DNA of 64,000 nt from Nocardioides sp. YR527 (lineage in GTDB: Bacteria > Actinomycetota > Actinomycetes > Propionibacteriales > Nocardioidaceae): contig NZ_FNFN01000003.1 of NCBI RefSeq assembly GCF_900101045.1, positions 1-64,000 of the forward strand. The letters run 5' to 3'. Both the position numbers and the translations under genes were made by a program. This document shows positions 17,601 through 26,252 of the stretch, one piece after another; position 1 is the first letter of the stretch, and every line of letters begins with the position of its first letter. A model generated the notes under the pieces. That model made no database searches and was not told the origin of the DNA. It saw only the letters and a list, made by a program, of their open reading frames with translations.

Positions 17601-18289
17601 GGACGGCGGAGAACTCCGTCGGCATCGGCGGTGCGTACATGTGCATCTACGGGATGGAGGGGCCGGGCGGATATCAGCTGGTCGGGCGGACGACGCAGGT
17701 GTTCAACCGTTTCCGGCGCTCCACCTCGTCCGGCGGTCTCTTCCACGACGACCCCTGGGCGCTGCGGTTCTTCGACCGGATCGAGTGGTATCCGGTCTCC
17801 GCGGCCGAGCTGCTGGAGCTGCGGGCCGAGGTCGACGCCGGGCGTGGTGAGTTCGAGACCGAGGAGGGCACCTTCTCGATCAAGGAGTACGACCGCTTCC
17901 TGCGCGCCAACGAGGACTCGATCGCAGCCTTCCGTGACCAGCAGTCCGCCGCCTTCGAGGAGGAGCGTCAGCGCTGGATGGCGGCAGGTGAGTTCGACAT
18001 CTGCGACCGCATCGACGCGCGAGGCGAACCCACGGAGGTCGAGGTGCCGGAGGGGTGCGTGCAGGTGACCGCGCCGTTCACCTCGACCGTGTGGAAGGTG
18101 GTCGCTAGCCGCGGCGCGCGGTTGGCCCAGGATGCCCCGCTGATGGTCGTCGAGGCGATGAAGATGGAGGCCAGCGTCCCGGTCCCGGTCTCCGGCGAGG
18201 TGGTCGAGGTCTACGTGAAGCCGGGCGAGCAGATCGTCCCGGGGCAGGTCATCGCCGCGGTGCGGCCCGTCGACGGGCCGTCGTCTTGA
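14609..18289 (+). CDS. Biotin-dependent guanidine/urea carboxylase
   Basis: 1226 aa from GTG 14609 (4-bp overlap with the previous gene). Order of domains: biotin carboxylase with [18 protein letters not shown] at the N-terminus, ATP-grasp with [11 protein letters not shown] (about 157-167) and [12 protein letters not shown] (about 296-307); then the carboxyltransferase halves related to KipA ([25 protein letters not shown]) and KipI; and a C-terminal biotinyl domain with EAMKMEAS, biotinylated on Lys1185. The neighbouring DUF1989 pair makes guanidine a more likely substrate than urea, but alignment of the carboxyltransferase specificity residues is needed. A long open frame on the opposite strand is only a codon-bias shadow. 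Confidence 0.9.
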   Translation: [1226 protein letters not shown]

Positions 18290-19983
18290 TCCCTTCGCTC
18301 CCCGGTGGTGCGGTCGCCCGCGCCACCGAGGCCCTGGACCGCATCGAGGCATCGGATCGGCCGGAGATCTGGATCTCGCTCCGTACCCGCGACGACCTGC
18401 TCGAGGAGGCCGCCGCGATCGATGCGAAGGTGGTCGGCGGCGAGATCCTGCCGTTGGCCGGACGCCTGCTGGCAGTCAAGGACAACATCGACGTCCGCGG
18501 CCTGCCGACGACCGCGGGAGCGCCGTCGTTCGCCTACCCGCCCACAGCTGACGCCACCGCCGTCGCCCGGCTGCGGGCGGCCGGGGCGCTGGTCGTGGGA
18601 AAGACCAACCTGGACCAGTTCGCGACCGGTCTGGTCGGCACCCGCAGTCCGTACGGAGCGGTCCGCAACGCCTGGGATCCGAGCCGGATCTCGGGCGGAT
18701 CCTCGTCGGGCTCGGCGGTCGCGGTCGCCCTCGGCCTGGTCGACCTCGCGCTGGGGACAGACACCGCGGGCTCCGGCCGGGTGCCGGCGGCGCTCAACGG
18801 CATCGTCGGCGTGAAGCCCTCGCGGGGGCTGGTGCCGGTCACCGGCGTCGTGCCGGCCTGCTACACGCTCGACTGCGTCACCGTCTTCGCCCGGGATCTC
18901 GGGTCCGCGCGTGCGGCCGCGGAGCTGATGGCCGGTCCCGACCCGTCGGATCCGCTGTCGCGTACGTTGCCGGCGGATGCCGGGCTGCCGCCCGTGCCGA
19001 GGGTGGCGGTGCCGGCCGGCGAGCATCTCGACGGGCTCGCTCCGGGCTGGGCCGACGCCTTCCGGGCTGTGGTCGCGCGGCTGGCCGCTGCCGGGATCGA
19101 GATCGTCGAGACCGACATCTCGCCGTTCCTCGAGGCCGCCAGGCTGCTCTACGACGGCGCCTTCGTCGCCGAGAGGTACGCCGCGGTGGGCTCCCACCTC
19201 GAAGCCAACCGTGACCTCATCGGGACCGGCCTGGACCCGACGGTCGCCGCGATCGTGCTCGCCGGGGCATCGGCCAGTGCCGCCGACTGGGCGCGCGACG
19301 CGGCTCACCTGGCGCGCCTGGGAGCGGCGGGGAGGGAGGCCCTGGTGGGTTGCTCGGCGTTGCTGACGCCGACGACGACCTGGCATCCGACGCTGGCCGA
19401 GGTGGCAGCGGATCCGGTCGACGCGAACGCGCGCCTGGGCCGGTACACGAACTTCGCGAACCTGCTCGACATGGCCTCGCTCGCGATCCCGGCCGGTCAG
19501 GTCGGCGGGCTGCCCTTCGGGGTGATGCTGACCGGGGCCGCCGGCAGCGACCGCACCCTCGCCGCGCTCGGCCACACGCTGCTCAGTCCCAGCGTCGATC
19601 TCTTCGTGGTCGGCGCGCACCTGTCGGGACAGCCGCTCAACCACCAGCTGGTCGAGGCCGGCGCGACGCTGCTGCGCCCGGTGTCGACCTCGGCCGACTA
19701 CCGGCTGTTCGCGCTCGAGACCGTGCCGCCCAAGCCCGGACTGGTCCGCGTGAGTGGCCCCGGGAACGGGGTGCCGATCGAGGGCGAGCTGTGGCGCGTC
19801 CCGGCCGCGGGCTTCGGGACATTCGTGAGTGGCGTACCTGCTCCGATGGTCATCGGAAAGGTGACGTTGTCGGACGGCCCCTCGGTCTCGGGATTTCTCG
19901 TCGAGCCATTTGCAGTCGAAAGGGCTGCCGATATCTCGGCGCATGGAGGTTGGCGTCGTTACCGGTCTGAGCAGGGCCTTTAA
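18286..19983 (+). CDS. atzF: Allophanate hydrolase
   Basis: 565 aa from TTG 18286, overlapping the carboxylase stop (TTGA). It splits allophanate into CO2 and ammonia. The amidase-signature domain (about 1-440) shows the Ser-cisSer-Lys triad: Lys65 in LLAVKDNIDV, the GGSSSGSA loop at 137-144, and nucleophile Ser163 in GTDTAGSGR. The C-terminal domain (about 450-565, with ALETVPPKPGLVRV) is also present, as in full-length AtzF-type enzymes. It is the last enzyme of the operon, so the four genes together can yield ammonia and CO2. Confidence 0.92.
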   Translation: MIPSLPGGAVARATEALDRIEASDRPEIWISLRTRDDLLEEAAAIDAKVVGGEILPLAGRLLAVKDNIDVRGLPTTAGAPSFAYPPTADATAVARLRAAGALVVGKTNLDQFATGLVGTRSPYGAVRNAWDPSRISGGSSSGSAVAVALGLVDLALGTDTAGSGRVPAALNGIVGVKPSRGLVPVTGVVPACYTLDCVTVFARDLGSARAAAELMAGPDPSDPLSRTLPADAGLPPVPRVAVPAGEHLDGLAPGWADAFRAVVARLAAAGIEIVETDISPFLEAARLLYDGAFVAERYAAVGSHLEANRDLIGTGLDPTVAAIVLAGASASAADWARDAAHLARLGAAGREALVGCSALLTPTTTWHPTLAEVAADPVDANARLGRYTNFANLLDMASLAIPAGQVGGLPFGVMLTGAAGSDRTLAALGHTLLSPSVDLFVVGAHLSGQPLNHQLVEAGATLLRPVSTSADYRLFALETVPPKPGLVRVSGPGNGVPIEGELWRVPAAGFGTFVSGVPAPMVIGKVTLSDGPSVSGFLVEPFAVERAADISAHGGWRRYRSEQGL

Positions 19984-20196
19984 CGTTCAGCGTGGATGTC
20001 TGTTACGGGACCGGGGTCATTCCTCCAGGTGGCACATGACTCTGTTCACGGGCCGAAACCCCCGTCACACTGGGCAGAATTCCGCCAGCATTATCGCCCC
20101 GGGAGGATGCTGTGCAGCGCCTGATGATTCGTCGTGCCTTACACTTTGTTGACAGCGAATTCAACCCTCCTGTGGGACTTTCGACTCTGTTCTTTA

Positions 20197-20225
20197 GGGG
20201 AAGAAGACTCTTTCGAATCTTCCCC
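20197..20225 (+). promoter_or_regulatory. Hairpin in the TetR leader
   Basis: GGGGAAGA (20197-20204) pairs with TCTTCCCC (20218-20225) just upstream of the GGGAGG ribosome binding site and ATG 20247. It may end read-through from the allophanate hydrolase gene or shape the leader. The rest of the 263-bp gap (19984-20246) contains a TTGACA (20149-20154) but no clear copy of the ACCTGTC palindrome. Confidence 0.4.
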
Positions 20226-20246
20226 GAAACTCGGGAGGCCGCTTAG

Positions 20247-20981
20247 ATGGCGTACATGACAACTAGGCGTTCTCGGCCCGGCCGCCCCAGGCATGTGCCC
20301 GATTCGGGTACTGCCTCACCCCGTGACCAGATCCTCGATGCCGCTGCGCGACTCTTCGTGTCCCAGGGCTTCGCGGCGACGTCCACCCGCGAGATCGCCG
20401 ACCACGTCGGCATCCGTCAGGCCTCCCTCTATTACCACTTCGCCGGCAAGGACGAGATCCTCGTCGAGCTGCTCCGTAAATCGGTCCGTCCGACCACGGA
20501 CAAGGTCGACAAGATCCGCAATCAGGTGCCGCCGCTCGATTATGAGACGGCTCTTTATCTGCTGGTTCTCGTCGACGTACGCACGCTTGCCGACGTGGAC
20601 CACAACGTCGGAATGCTCTACATGCTGCCGGATGTGACCAACGGCGAGGTCTACACCGAGTTCCGTAAGGAGCACGAGGAGCTGGCTGCCGCCTACGCCG
20701 ATCTGGCCAGCAAGGTGGCCTCGGAGAAGGTGCTGGAGGGGGTCAGCCTGAAGCAGCTGGGCAACATGCTCATCCAGCAGGTCGAAGGCGTCATCAGCAT
20801 GCGCGCCGAGATGATCACCCAAGACACGGTCCGGAGGATCTCGTGCCCGGAGGCATGGGCGATCGCCTCCTCGTGCCTGCGGATCTGCGGCGTCAGCCAG
20901 GACAAGATCCAAGCCGCGAACGCGGTCGCCGTCGAGATGCTCGACGACTTCCTCGAGGACAGGGTTCGCGAGCCCGCCTGA
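20247..20981 (+). CDS. TetR family transcriptional regulator, probable regulator of the guanidine operon
   Basis: 244 aa, ATG 20247 with GGGAGG upstream. The N-terminal helix-turn-helix (about residues 26-72) reads RDQILDAAARLFVSQGFAATSTREIADHVGIRQASLYYHFAGKDEIL, a standard TetR DNA-binding domain. The remaining 170 residues form the helical ligand-binding part. It is encoded directly after the allophanate hydrolase gene on the same strand; the position and the paired palindromes upstream of the operon suggest a local repressor. The inducer is not known. A 6-bp hairpin (20977-20992) follows at its stop. Confidence 0.85.
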   Translation: MAYMTTRRSRPGRPRHVPDSGTASPRDQILDAAARLFVSQGFAATSTREIADHVGIRQASLYYHFAGKDEILVELLRKSVRPTTDKVDKIRNQVPPLDYETALYLLVLVDVRTLADVDHNVGMLYMLPDVTNGEVYTEFRKEHEELAAAYADLASKVASEKVLEGVSLKQLGNMLIQQVEGVISMRAEMITQDTVRRISCPEAWAIASSCLRICGVSQDKIQAANAVAVEMLDDFLEDRVREPA

Positions 20982-21134
20982 GAAGTCAGGCTGACAAGAC
21001 GGTAACTGGTGGGTAGGGCTTGCGCGTGTGAGTTGCCCTGTTGAGGCTTGAACGACACACTTTCCGAGCCCGTTGCCCGCTTCCCCACCGCGAGGACCCC
21101 CACACGTGTGCATTGACCCTTCCGGAGGCCACTG

Positions 21135-22376
21135 ATGGCCCGGAAGCAGACAGCCATCCTCTCCGTCACCCGCGGGGTCACGACGCTCAACGGCCTGGTG
21201 GTGGACCGTCCGTGGGGGGAGGACCCGCACCAGGCAGGCATCCGCGCCGTGCGGGAACAGCTCGCCGGCCCGAGTCGCAAGCCCGTCCAGGTCGTCGCCA
21301 CCGACGACGAGGCCCGTGTCCGGATGGTCGTCCATCCCGACGGACACGTCACCGACGTCGAGACCCTCGAGGTCTTCGGGAGCTACGCCTCGCCCGACGA
21401 CGTACCCGGCGCGGCCTGGCTCCCCGCTGGGGCTGGGCCCGTGATCGTCCAAGGCGTCGTCGAGCCGGAGCCGGAGCCCGAGCCCGAGCCGTACGTGCCG
21501 CCCGTCCTGGCCGTTCCGGCGCCTGTCGTCGAGCCACCTGAGCTGCAGCCGGAACCGGAGCCCGAGGCCGAACCGGAGCCCGAGCCAGAGCCCGAACCGG
21601 AACCTGAGCCGGAACCTGAGCCTGCGCCGCCGCCGGCACCTGCGCCGCCGCCGGTGCCTGAACCGGAGCCTGAACCGGAGCCGGAAGCGGAGCCGGAAGC
21701 GGACCCCGGGCCAGAGCCGGAACCTGGCGGTGGGCCCCCCGCCAGGCGGGCCGTCGCCGGACCGTTGGTGCCGCTGCACCACTTGGAGTCGGGCCCCTAC
21801 CGTCGGTCGCGGATGACGCGTCGCGGCCGGGTGGTGCTGGTCGTCCTCGCCATCCTGCTGCTGATCCTGATCTACGAGGTCGTACGCGGCGTCGTGACCG
21901 GTTCCGGCACGGACCCGTCCGACAAGAAGGATCCGCAGAGCCAGCAGTCGGCGCCGAGCGCGGGGGCCAGCGACGAGGCGCCGTCGGAGAAGCCCTCGCC
22001 GAGCGCGTCGGCATCCTCGGTCAGTGTCGAGCCGACGCCGACTCCGACACCGACTCCGACGCCCAAGCCGACCAAGAAGCCCGCGCCCGAACCGACCAGG
22101 ACGTTGTCGGTCGAGGCGATCGCGATGACCGAGGCCATCGGGCTGCGGATCGATGCCAGCAGGCTGCCGGTGACGGCCACGATCGCGATGGATCCGTGGG
22201 GTGCGCCGGAGCGGTTCACGCGTACGGTCACCATCACCGAGCCCGACCAGCTCGTCGTGGTCAAGCCGGTCGCCTCCGGGCACGCGGAGTGGAGTGTGCG
22301 GGTCGAGGGTGCCAAGAAGGTCACCGGCTACACGCACTCGTGGCCCAAGGGCGATCGCGAGTTCGTGCGGCGCTGA
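21135..22376 (+). CDS. Membrane-anchored protein with Glu-Pro repeat region
   Basis: 413 aa from ATG 21135 with CGGAGG upstream. No recognised enzyme domain. The N-terminal 110 residues are globular. A repeat of Pro-Glu dipeptides covers about 113-205 and is strongly acidic. A single TM helix (about 237-257, [18 protein letters not shown]) comes after [10 protein letters not shown]. Then follows a Ser/Pro/Thr-rich linker with PTPTPTPTP and a C-terminal beta-rich domain (about 325-413). The positive-inside rule puts the Glu-Pro tract in the cytoplasm and the C-terminal domain outside. The 153-bp gap before it holds only its ribosome binding site. Confidence 0.75.
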   Translation: MARKQTAILSVTRGVTTLNGLVVDRPWGEDPHQAGIRAVREQLAGPSRKPVQVVATDDEARVRMVVHPDGHVTDVETLEVFGSYASPDDVPGAAWLPAGAGPVIVQGVVEPEPEPEPEPYVPPVLAVPAPVVEPPELQPEPEPEAEPEPEPEPEPEPEPEPEPAPPPAPAPPPVPEPEPEPEPEAEPEADPGPEPEPGGGPPARRAVAGPLVPLHHLESGPYRRSRMTRRGRVVLVVLAILLLILIYEVVRGVVTGSGTDPSDKKDPQSQQSAPSAGASDEAPSEKPSPSASASSVSVEPTPTPTPTPTPKPTKKPAPEPTRTLSVEAIAMTEAIGLRIDASRLPVTATIAMDPWGAPERFTRTVTITEPDQLVVVKPVASGHAEWSVRVEGAKKVTGYTHSWPKGDREFVRR

Positions 22377-22469
22377 CCTTGGGCTGAATTGCTACCACGG
22401 TCGGATGTGGCGGCCTCCGGTGCGGCGTACGCTGCATGAGAACGTGTTCCTGCGCCTCGGAGGTCTCGC

Positions 22470-23861
22470 ATGCCGCTCAAGATCACGCCGCCCGCCGGCG
22501 CCGGCTCGATTGCCGGCCGGACGGTGGGCCGGACGCTGGGGACGGTGGAACGCACCGCCAAGCAGGGCGTGCGCTGGGCGCTGGGGCACGGGTTGCCGCG
22601 TACGGCCATCGTCCGGTCCGCCCGGAAGGGTGACCTCCAGGGCGACCTGATCCTGAGCGGACCCGGGTCGCACACCTTCGACCTGGTCGACCTGTTCGAG
22701 GAGTTCCGTGCCCGCGGGCCGCTCTACCAGGGCGGGTTCAGCCACCTCGCGGTCGACCACGAGGTCATCAAGGAGGTGCTGACCAGCAACGACTTCATCA
22801 CCGGGTTCTTCGCGCCCGACGAGTCGGGCACCGGCCTGCTGGCGAGGGCGGCGAGCTGGTCGGCCAGCGACGTCTTCGCCCCGCTGCAGCCGCCGTCGCT
22901 GCTGGCGACCGAGCCGCCGGAGCACACCCGCTACCGCAAGCTCGTCACCCGGGTCTTCACGGTGCGCGCAGTCGAGAAGCTGCGCGCCCGGACCGAGGAG
23001 ATCGCCCGAGAGCTGCTCGACGACCTGGAGAAGGAGGCCGCCTCAGGGGCCGACGTCGATCTGGTCACCCGCTACTGCGGGCTGCTGCCGATCACGGTGA
23101 TCTCCGAGGTGCTCGGCGTCCCCGTCGACCTGCGCGAACGCATGCTCGAGCTCGGCAAGGGCGCGGCGCTGAGCCTCGACATCGGCCTGGGCTGGCGCAC
23201 CTTCCGTGACATGGAGGCCTCCCTGGAGGAGTTCGACACCTGGCTCCGCGGCCACCTGGAGTATCTCGCCGAGCACCCCGGTGACGACCTGCTCAGCCAG
23301 CTCGTCGCCCTCCGCGACGACGGCGACCGGCTCAGCGAGCGGGAGCTGAGGGCCATCGCCGGGCTGGTCTTCGCGGCCGGCTTCGAGACCACCGTGAATC
23401 TGATCGGCAACGGCATCGCGCTGCTCCACGACAACCCGGCTCAGCTCGAGGTGCTCAAGGCGCAGCCCGACCTGTGGTCGAACGCCTCCGACGAGATCCT
23501 GCGCCTCGACCCGCCCGTGCTGCTCACCGGGCGGGTCGCCCGGCGTGACTCCACCATCGCCGGCCAGGCGATCCCGCGCGGCACGATCATCAACACTGTG
23601 CTGGCCGCCGCCAACCGTGACCCGGCCGTCTTCACCGACCCGCACACCTTCGACGTCACCCGGGAGAACGCTCGCGACCACCTCTCCTTCTCCAGCGGCC
23701 GCCACTTCTGCCTCGGTGCCGCCCTGGCCCGGATGGAGGGCGAGATCGGCCTCCGGCTCCTCTTCGAGCGCTTCCCGGATCTGAAGCTCCGCGACGACCG
23801 CGAGCGCCACCCCACCCGCATCCTCCGCGGCTACTCCCACCTCCCCGCAAGGCTCTCCTGA
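22470..23861 (+). CDS. Cytochrome P450
   Basis: 463 aa, ATG 22470 with GGAGG six bases upstream. It has all P450 landmarks: the I-helix oxygen-binding segment GLVFAAGFETT (about 295-305), ExxR at EILRL, and the heme-binding loop FSSGRHFCLGAALAR near residue 410 with the axial Cys. It is longer at the N-terminus than typical soluble bacterial P450s by about 50 basic residues. Redox partners are not adjacent. Substrate unknown. Confidence 0.93.
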   Translation: MPLKITPPAGAGSIAGRTVGRTLGTVERTAKQGVRWALGHGLPRTAIVRSARKGDLQGDLILSGPGSHTFDLVDLFEEFRARGPLYQGGFSHLAVDHEVIKEVLTSNDFITGFFAPDESGTGLLARAASWSASDVFAPLQPPSLLATEPPEHTRYRKLVTRVFTVRAVEKLRARTEEIARELLDDLEKEAASGADVDLVTRYCGLLPITVISEVLGVPVDLRERMLELGKGAALSLDIGLGWRTFRDMEASLEEFDTWLRGHLEYLAEHPGDDLLSQLVALRDDGDRLSERELRAIAGLVFAAGFETTVNLIGNGIALLHDNPAQLEVLKAQPDLWSNASDEILRLDPPVLLTGRVARRDSTIAGQAIPRGTIINTVLAAANRDPAVFTDPHTFDVTRENARDHLSFSSGRHFCLGAALARMEGEIGLRLLFERFPDLKLRDDRERHPTRILRGYSHLPARLS

Positions 23862-23898
23862 CGATTCGTCCGGACTACCCCGAATCGGCCGGGACCGG

Positions 23899-24849
23899 TC
23901 AGCGCTCGGCGGCGTCGAGGAGTCGTTGACCGAGCTCGGCTACGCAGCGGCGTACCTCGTCGCCCTCGACCACGCGGAACGGGACGGCCTGTCGGGCGAG
24001 CTCCTGGGCGTACCAGCCCGGGCTGTTGGTGCTCCCGACGAGACGGCAGTGGCCCTCATCGAGGGGCTCGAGGCGGCCCAGGACGCGCGGAAGATAGCGG
24101 TCTACCTGCGCGAACGGGGCGTCGAAGACGACCTCGACCTCATAGGCCCAGCCTTCGCCGAGGTGTTCCTCGACCTCGGCGACGGGGTCGATCTGCGGAC
24201 GTACGAAGCCGGTCTCCTCGATGTCGACCGCGCCCATCCGGTCGACGCGGAGCACTCGGCGCGCGTCGGCGGTGTGCGACCAGCAGAGCAGATACCAGCG
24301 GGAATGGCGTACGACGACGGCCCAGGGGTCGACGACCATCTTGCGCTCGTTGCCGTTCTCGGTCGTGTAGGCGATGGTCGTGCGCCGCCGGGAGTCGCAG
24401 GCCTGGACCAGGCTGGTGGTGATGTCCGGGTCGGGCGAGATGGCGCTCTGGTCGGGAACGGCCGAGATCGTACGCCGCACCGCGGCCACCGTCTGGGACA
24501 GCGACTCGGGCAGCACCCGGCCGATCTTGCCGACCGCGCTCCCAACCGGACCGGTGGCGTCGGCGATGTCGTGGTGGCCGTCGAGCAGGGCCATCACCAG
24601 GCCGAGCGCCTCCGCGGTCGTGAAGATGAGCGGCGTACGCATCCCCCGGCCGAGCCGGTAGCCGCCATAGGGACCGCGCTCGGACTCGACCGGGATCCCC
24701 GCCTCCCGCAGGATCGCGACGTAGCGCCGGGCGGCGCGCTCGGTGACCCGGAGCCGCTCGCCCAGCCGCTCGGCGGTGATGCCGGGGGAGGACTGCAGCA
24801 GCTCGAGGGTGAGCAGTGCGCGAGCGGTCGGGCTCTCGTCATGTGCCAT
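23899..24849 (-). CDS. WYL-domain helix-turn-helix transcriptional regulator
   Basis: 316 aa from ATG 24849. The N-terminal HTH_11-type winged helix (TARALLTLELLQSSPGITAERLGERLRVTERAARRYVAILREAG, about 8-50) is followed by PYGGYRLGRGMRTPLIFT. A WYL domain follows (about 140-215), here with VVRHSRWYLLCWSHTADARRVLRVDRM, where WYL reads as the W-Y-L triplet of SRWYLLCW. The C-terminal WCX-like segment completes the family layout. Such regulators sense small molecules or nucleic-acid ligands. It is convergent with the P450 gene. Confidence 0.9.
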   Translation of the reverse strand: MAHDESPTARALLTLELLQSSPGITAERLGERLRVTERAARRYVAILREAGIPVESERGPYGGYRLGRGMRTPLIFTTAEALGLVMALLDGHHDIADATGPVGSAVGKIGRVLPESLSQTVAAVRRTISAVPDQSAISPDPDITTSLVQACDSRRRTTIAYTTENGNERKMVVDPWAVVVRHSRWYLLCWSHTADARRVLRVDRMGAVDIEETGFVRPQIDPVAEVEEHLGEGWAYEVEVVFDAPFAQVDRYLPRVLGRLEPLDEGHCRLVGSTNSPGWYAQELARQAVPFRVVEGDEVRRCVAELGQRLLDAAER

Positions 24850-24933
24850 CGTGGCGGCTCCCGGAAGTAGTTCGTCCGGATTCAGATTAGTCCGTCACCT
24901 CCGGTGCGGTGGGTCCCGTACCCTTACCGGCAT

Positions 24934-25569
24934 ATGAGACTTCTGCTGATCAGACACGGACAGACCCCGAGCAACGTCTCGGGGGCGCTCGACACTGCCT
25001 TCCCGGGAGCGGGGTTGACCGAGCTCGGCCTGTCCCAGGCCGCGGCGGTTCCGGATGCGCTGGCGGGGGAGAGGATCGCGGGACTGTACGCCTCGCGGCT
25101 GGTGCGTACGCAGCTGACCGCCGCGCCGCTCGCCAGCCGGCTCGGGTTGCCGGTCGTCGTGCAGGAGGGGTTCGAGGAGATCACCGCCGGCAGCCTGGAG
25201 ATGGCCACCGACAAGGAGTCCGTGACGGCCTACCTCCAGGCGCTCGGCGACTGGATCGCCGGCACGCTCGAGACCCCGGTTCCCGGCGGCGAGGCGGGCC
25301 ACGAGTTCCTGGCGCGCTACGACGCCGCGGTGCAGTCCGTGGCCAAGCAGCACGGGCCCGATGACACCGTCGCGATCGTCTCGCACGGTGCCGCGATCCG
25401 GATGTGGACCGGGCTGCGCACCACGCGGTCGCCCGCCTTCGGCGACGACAACCGAATCCGCAACACCGGCCTCGCGGTCGTCGAGGGCAGCCTGGAGGAG
25501 GGCTGGACGACGACCTCCTGGAACAACGACCCGCTGGGCGGTGCGCACCTGATCGGCGAGGGCTTCTGA
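24934..25569 (+). CDS. Histidine phosphatase family protein
   Basis: 211 aa from ATG 24934. It begins MRLLLIRHGQTPSN, the RHG catalytic motif with the phospho-accepting His8, and has the second histidine in IVSHGAAIRMW. It belongs to the phosphoglycerate-mutase-like superfamily. The residues after RHG do not fit a glycolytic mutase, so a small-molecule phosphatase is more likely. The ATG at 24934 is preferred because the protein then begins directly with the first beta strand. Confidence 0.9.
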   Translation: MRLLLIRHGQTPSNVSGALDTAFPGAGLTELGLSQAAAVPDALAGERIAGLYASRLVRTQLTAAPLASRLGLPVVVQEGFEEITAGSLEMATDKESVTAYLQALGDWIAGTLETPVPGGEAGHEFLARYDAAVQSVAKQHGPDDTVAIVSHGAAIRMWTGLRTTRSPAFGDDNRIRNTGLAVVEGSLEEGWTTTSWNNDPLGGAHLIGEGF

Positions 25570-25623
25570 TCCTCCGCTCCCTCCCGGCCTGGCCGCCGGC
25601 GCCGCGTGGGTGAGGATGGGGCC

Positions 25624-26193
25624 ATGGCCTCCGAGGAAGACTCACCACGCACCTTCGTCCCGGTCGCGCCCGCGGAGCGGCCTCGCCGCACCCGGAGCAC
25701 GGTCCGCGTACTCCTGATCGACGACCGCGACCGGATCCTGCTCTTCGCCGACTCGGACCCGGGCATCCCGGGAGCACGCTGGTGGATCACCCCCGGCGGC
25801 GGCATCGACCCGGGCGAGAGCGAGCGGGTCGCCGCGGTGCGTGAGCTCGAGGAGGAGACCGGTCTCCGGGTCACCGAGGCCGACCTGCTCGGGCCGACGA
25901 TGCGGCGCACCGTGGTGCACGGCTACAGCGACGTGGTCATCGACCAGGACGACGTCTTCTACGCCTGCTGGGTGCCGGCCTTCGAGGTCTCCACCGCCGG
26001 TCACACCGAGGAGGAGCTGCTCACCATGGCCGAGCACCGCTGGTGGACGCGGGCGGAGCTCGCGGCGACCGACGAGGAGATCTGGCCGGCGGTGCTCCTC
26101 GACCTGTGGAAGGACGCCGACGTACGCCGCGACGCGGCCGCCTCCGATCCTGCCGATGGCGGACGGGTGGAGGAGTCGTCGGTCCCGGCCTGA
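25624..26193 (+). CDS. NUDIX hydrolase
   Basis: 189 aa from ATG 25624. The NUDIX box is complete: GGGIDPGESERVAAVRELEEETGL (about residues 58-81), with the Glu residues that bind Mg2+. The preceding TPGGG and RWWI patterns fit. It hydrolyses a nucleoside diphosphate linked to another moiety; the substrate is unknown. The GTG at 25606 in the same frame is an alternative start. A strong terminator follows at 26213. Confidence 0.9.
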   Translation: MASEEDSPRTFVPVAPAERPRRTRSTVRVLLIDDRDRILLFADSDPGIPGARWWITPGGGIDPGESERVAAVRELEEETGLRVTEADLLGPTMRRTVVHGYSDVVIDQDDVFYACWVPAFEVSTAGHTEEELLTMAEHRWWTRAELAATDEEIWPAVLLDLWKDADVRRDAAASDPADGGRVEESSVPA

Positions 26194-26212
26194 GGGTCGA
26201 CCTGTAGACGCG

Positions 26213-26250
26213 CCGCAGCCGACCATCCCCCACTCGATGGTCGGCTGCGG
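26213..26250. terminator. Strong terminator after the NUDIX gene
   Basis: A perfect 14-bp stem, CCGCAGCCGACCAT (26213-26226) with ATGGTCGGCTGCGG (26237-26250), and a 10-base loop. It lies in the gap between convergent genes, followed by a short T-containing stretch. Confidence 0.8.
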
Positions 26251-26252
26251 TC

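Noticed and set aside
14594..18352. A 1250-codon open frame on the minus strand over the guanidine carboxylase gene
   Set aside because: High-GC codon bias creates long antisense frames; its product is repetitive Arg/Gly-rich with no domain, while the plus strand encodes the complete carboxylase.
20316..22337. Long minus-strand open frame with Arg/Phe/Leu repeats over the Glu-Pro repeat gene
   Set aside because: It is the complement of the Glu-Pro tract; the plus-strand gene has a good ribosome binding site, a TM helix and a sensible layout.
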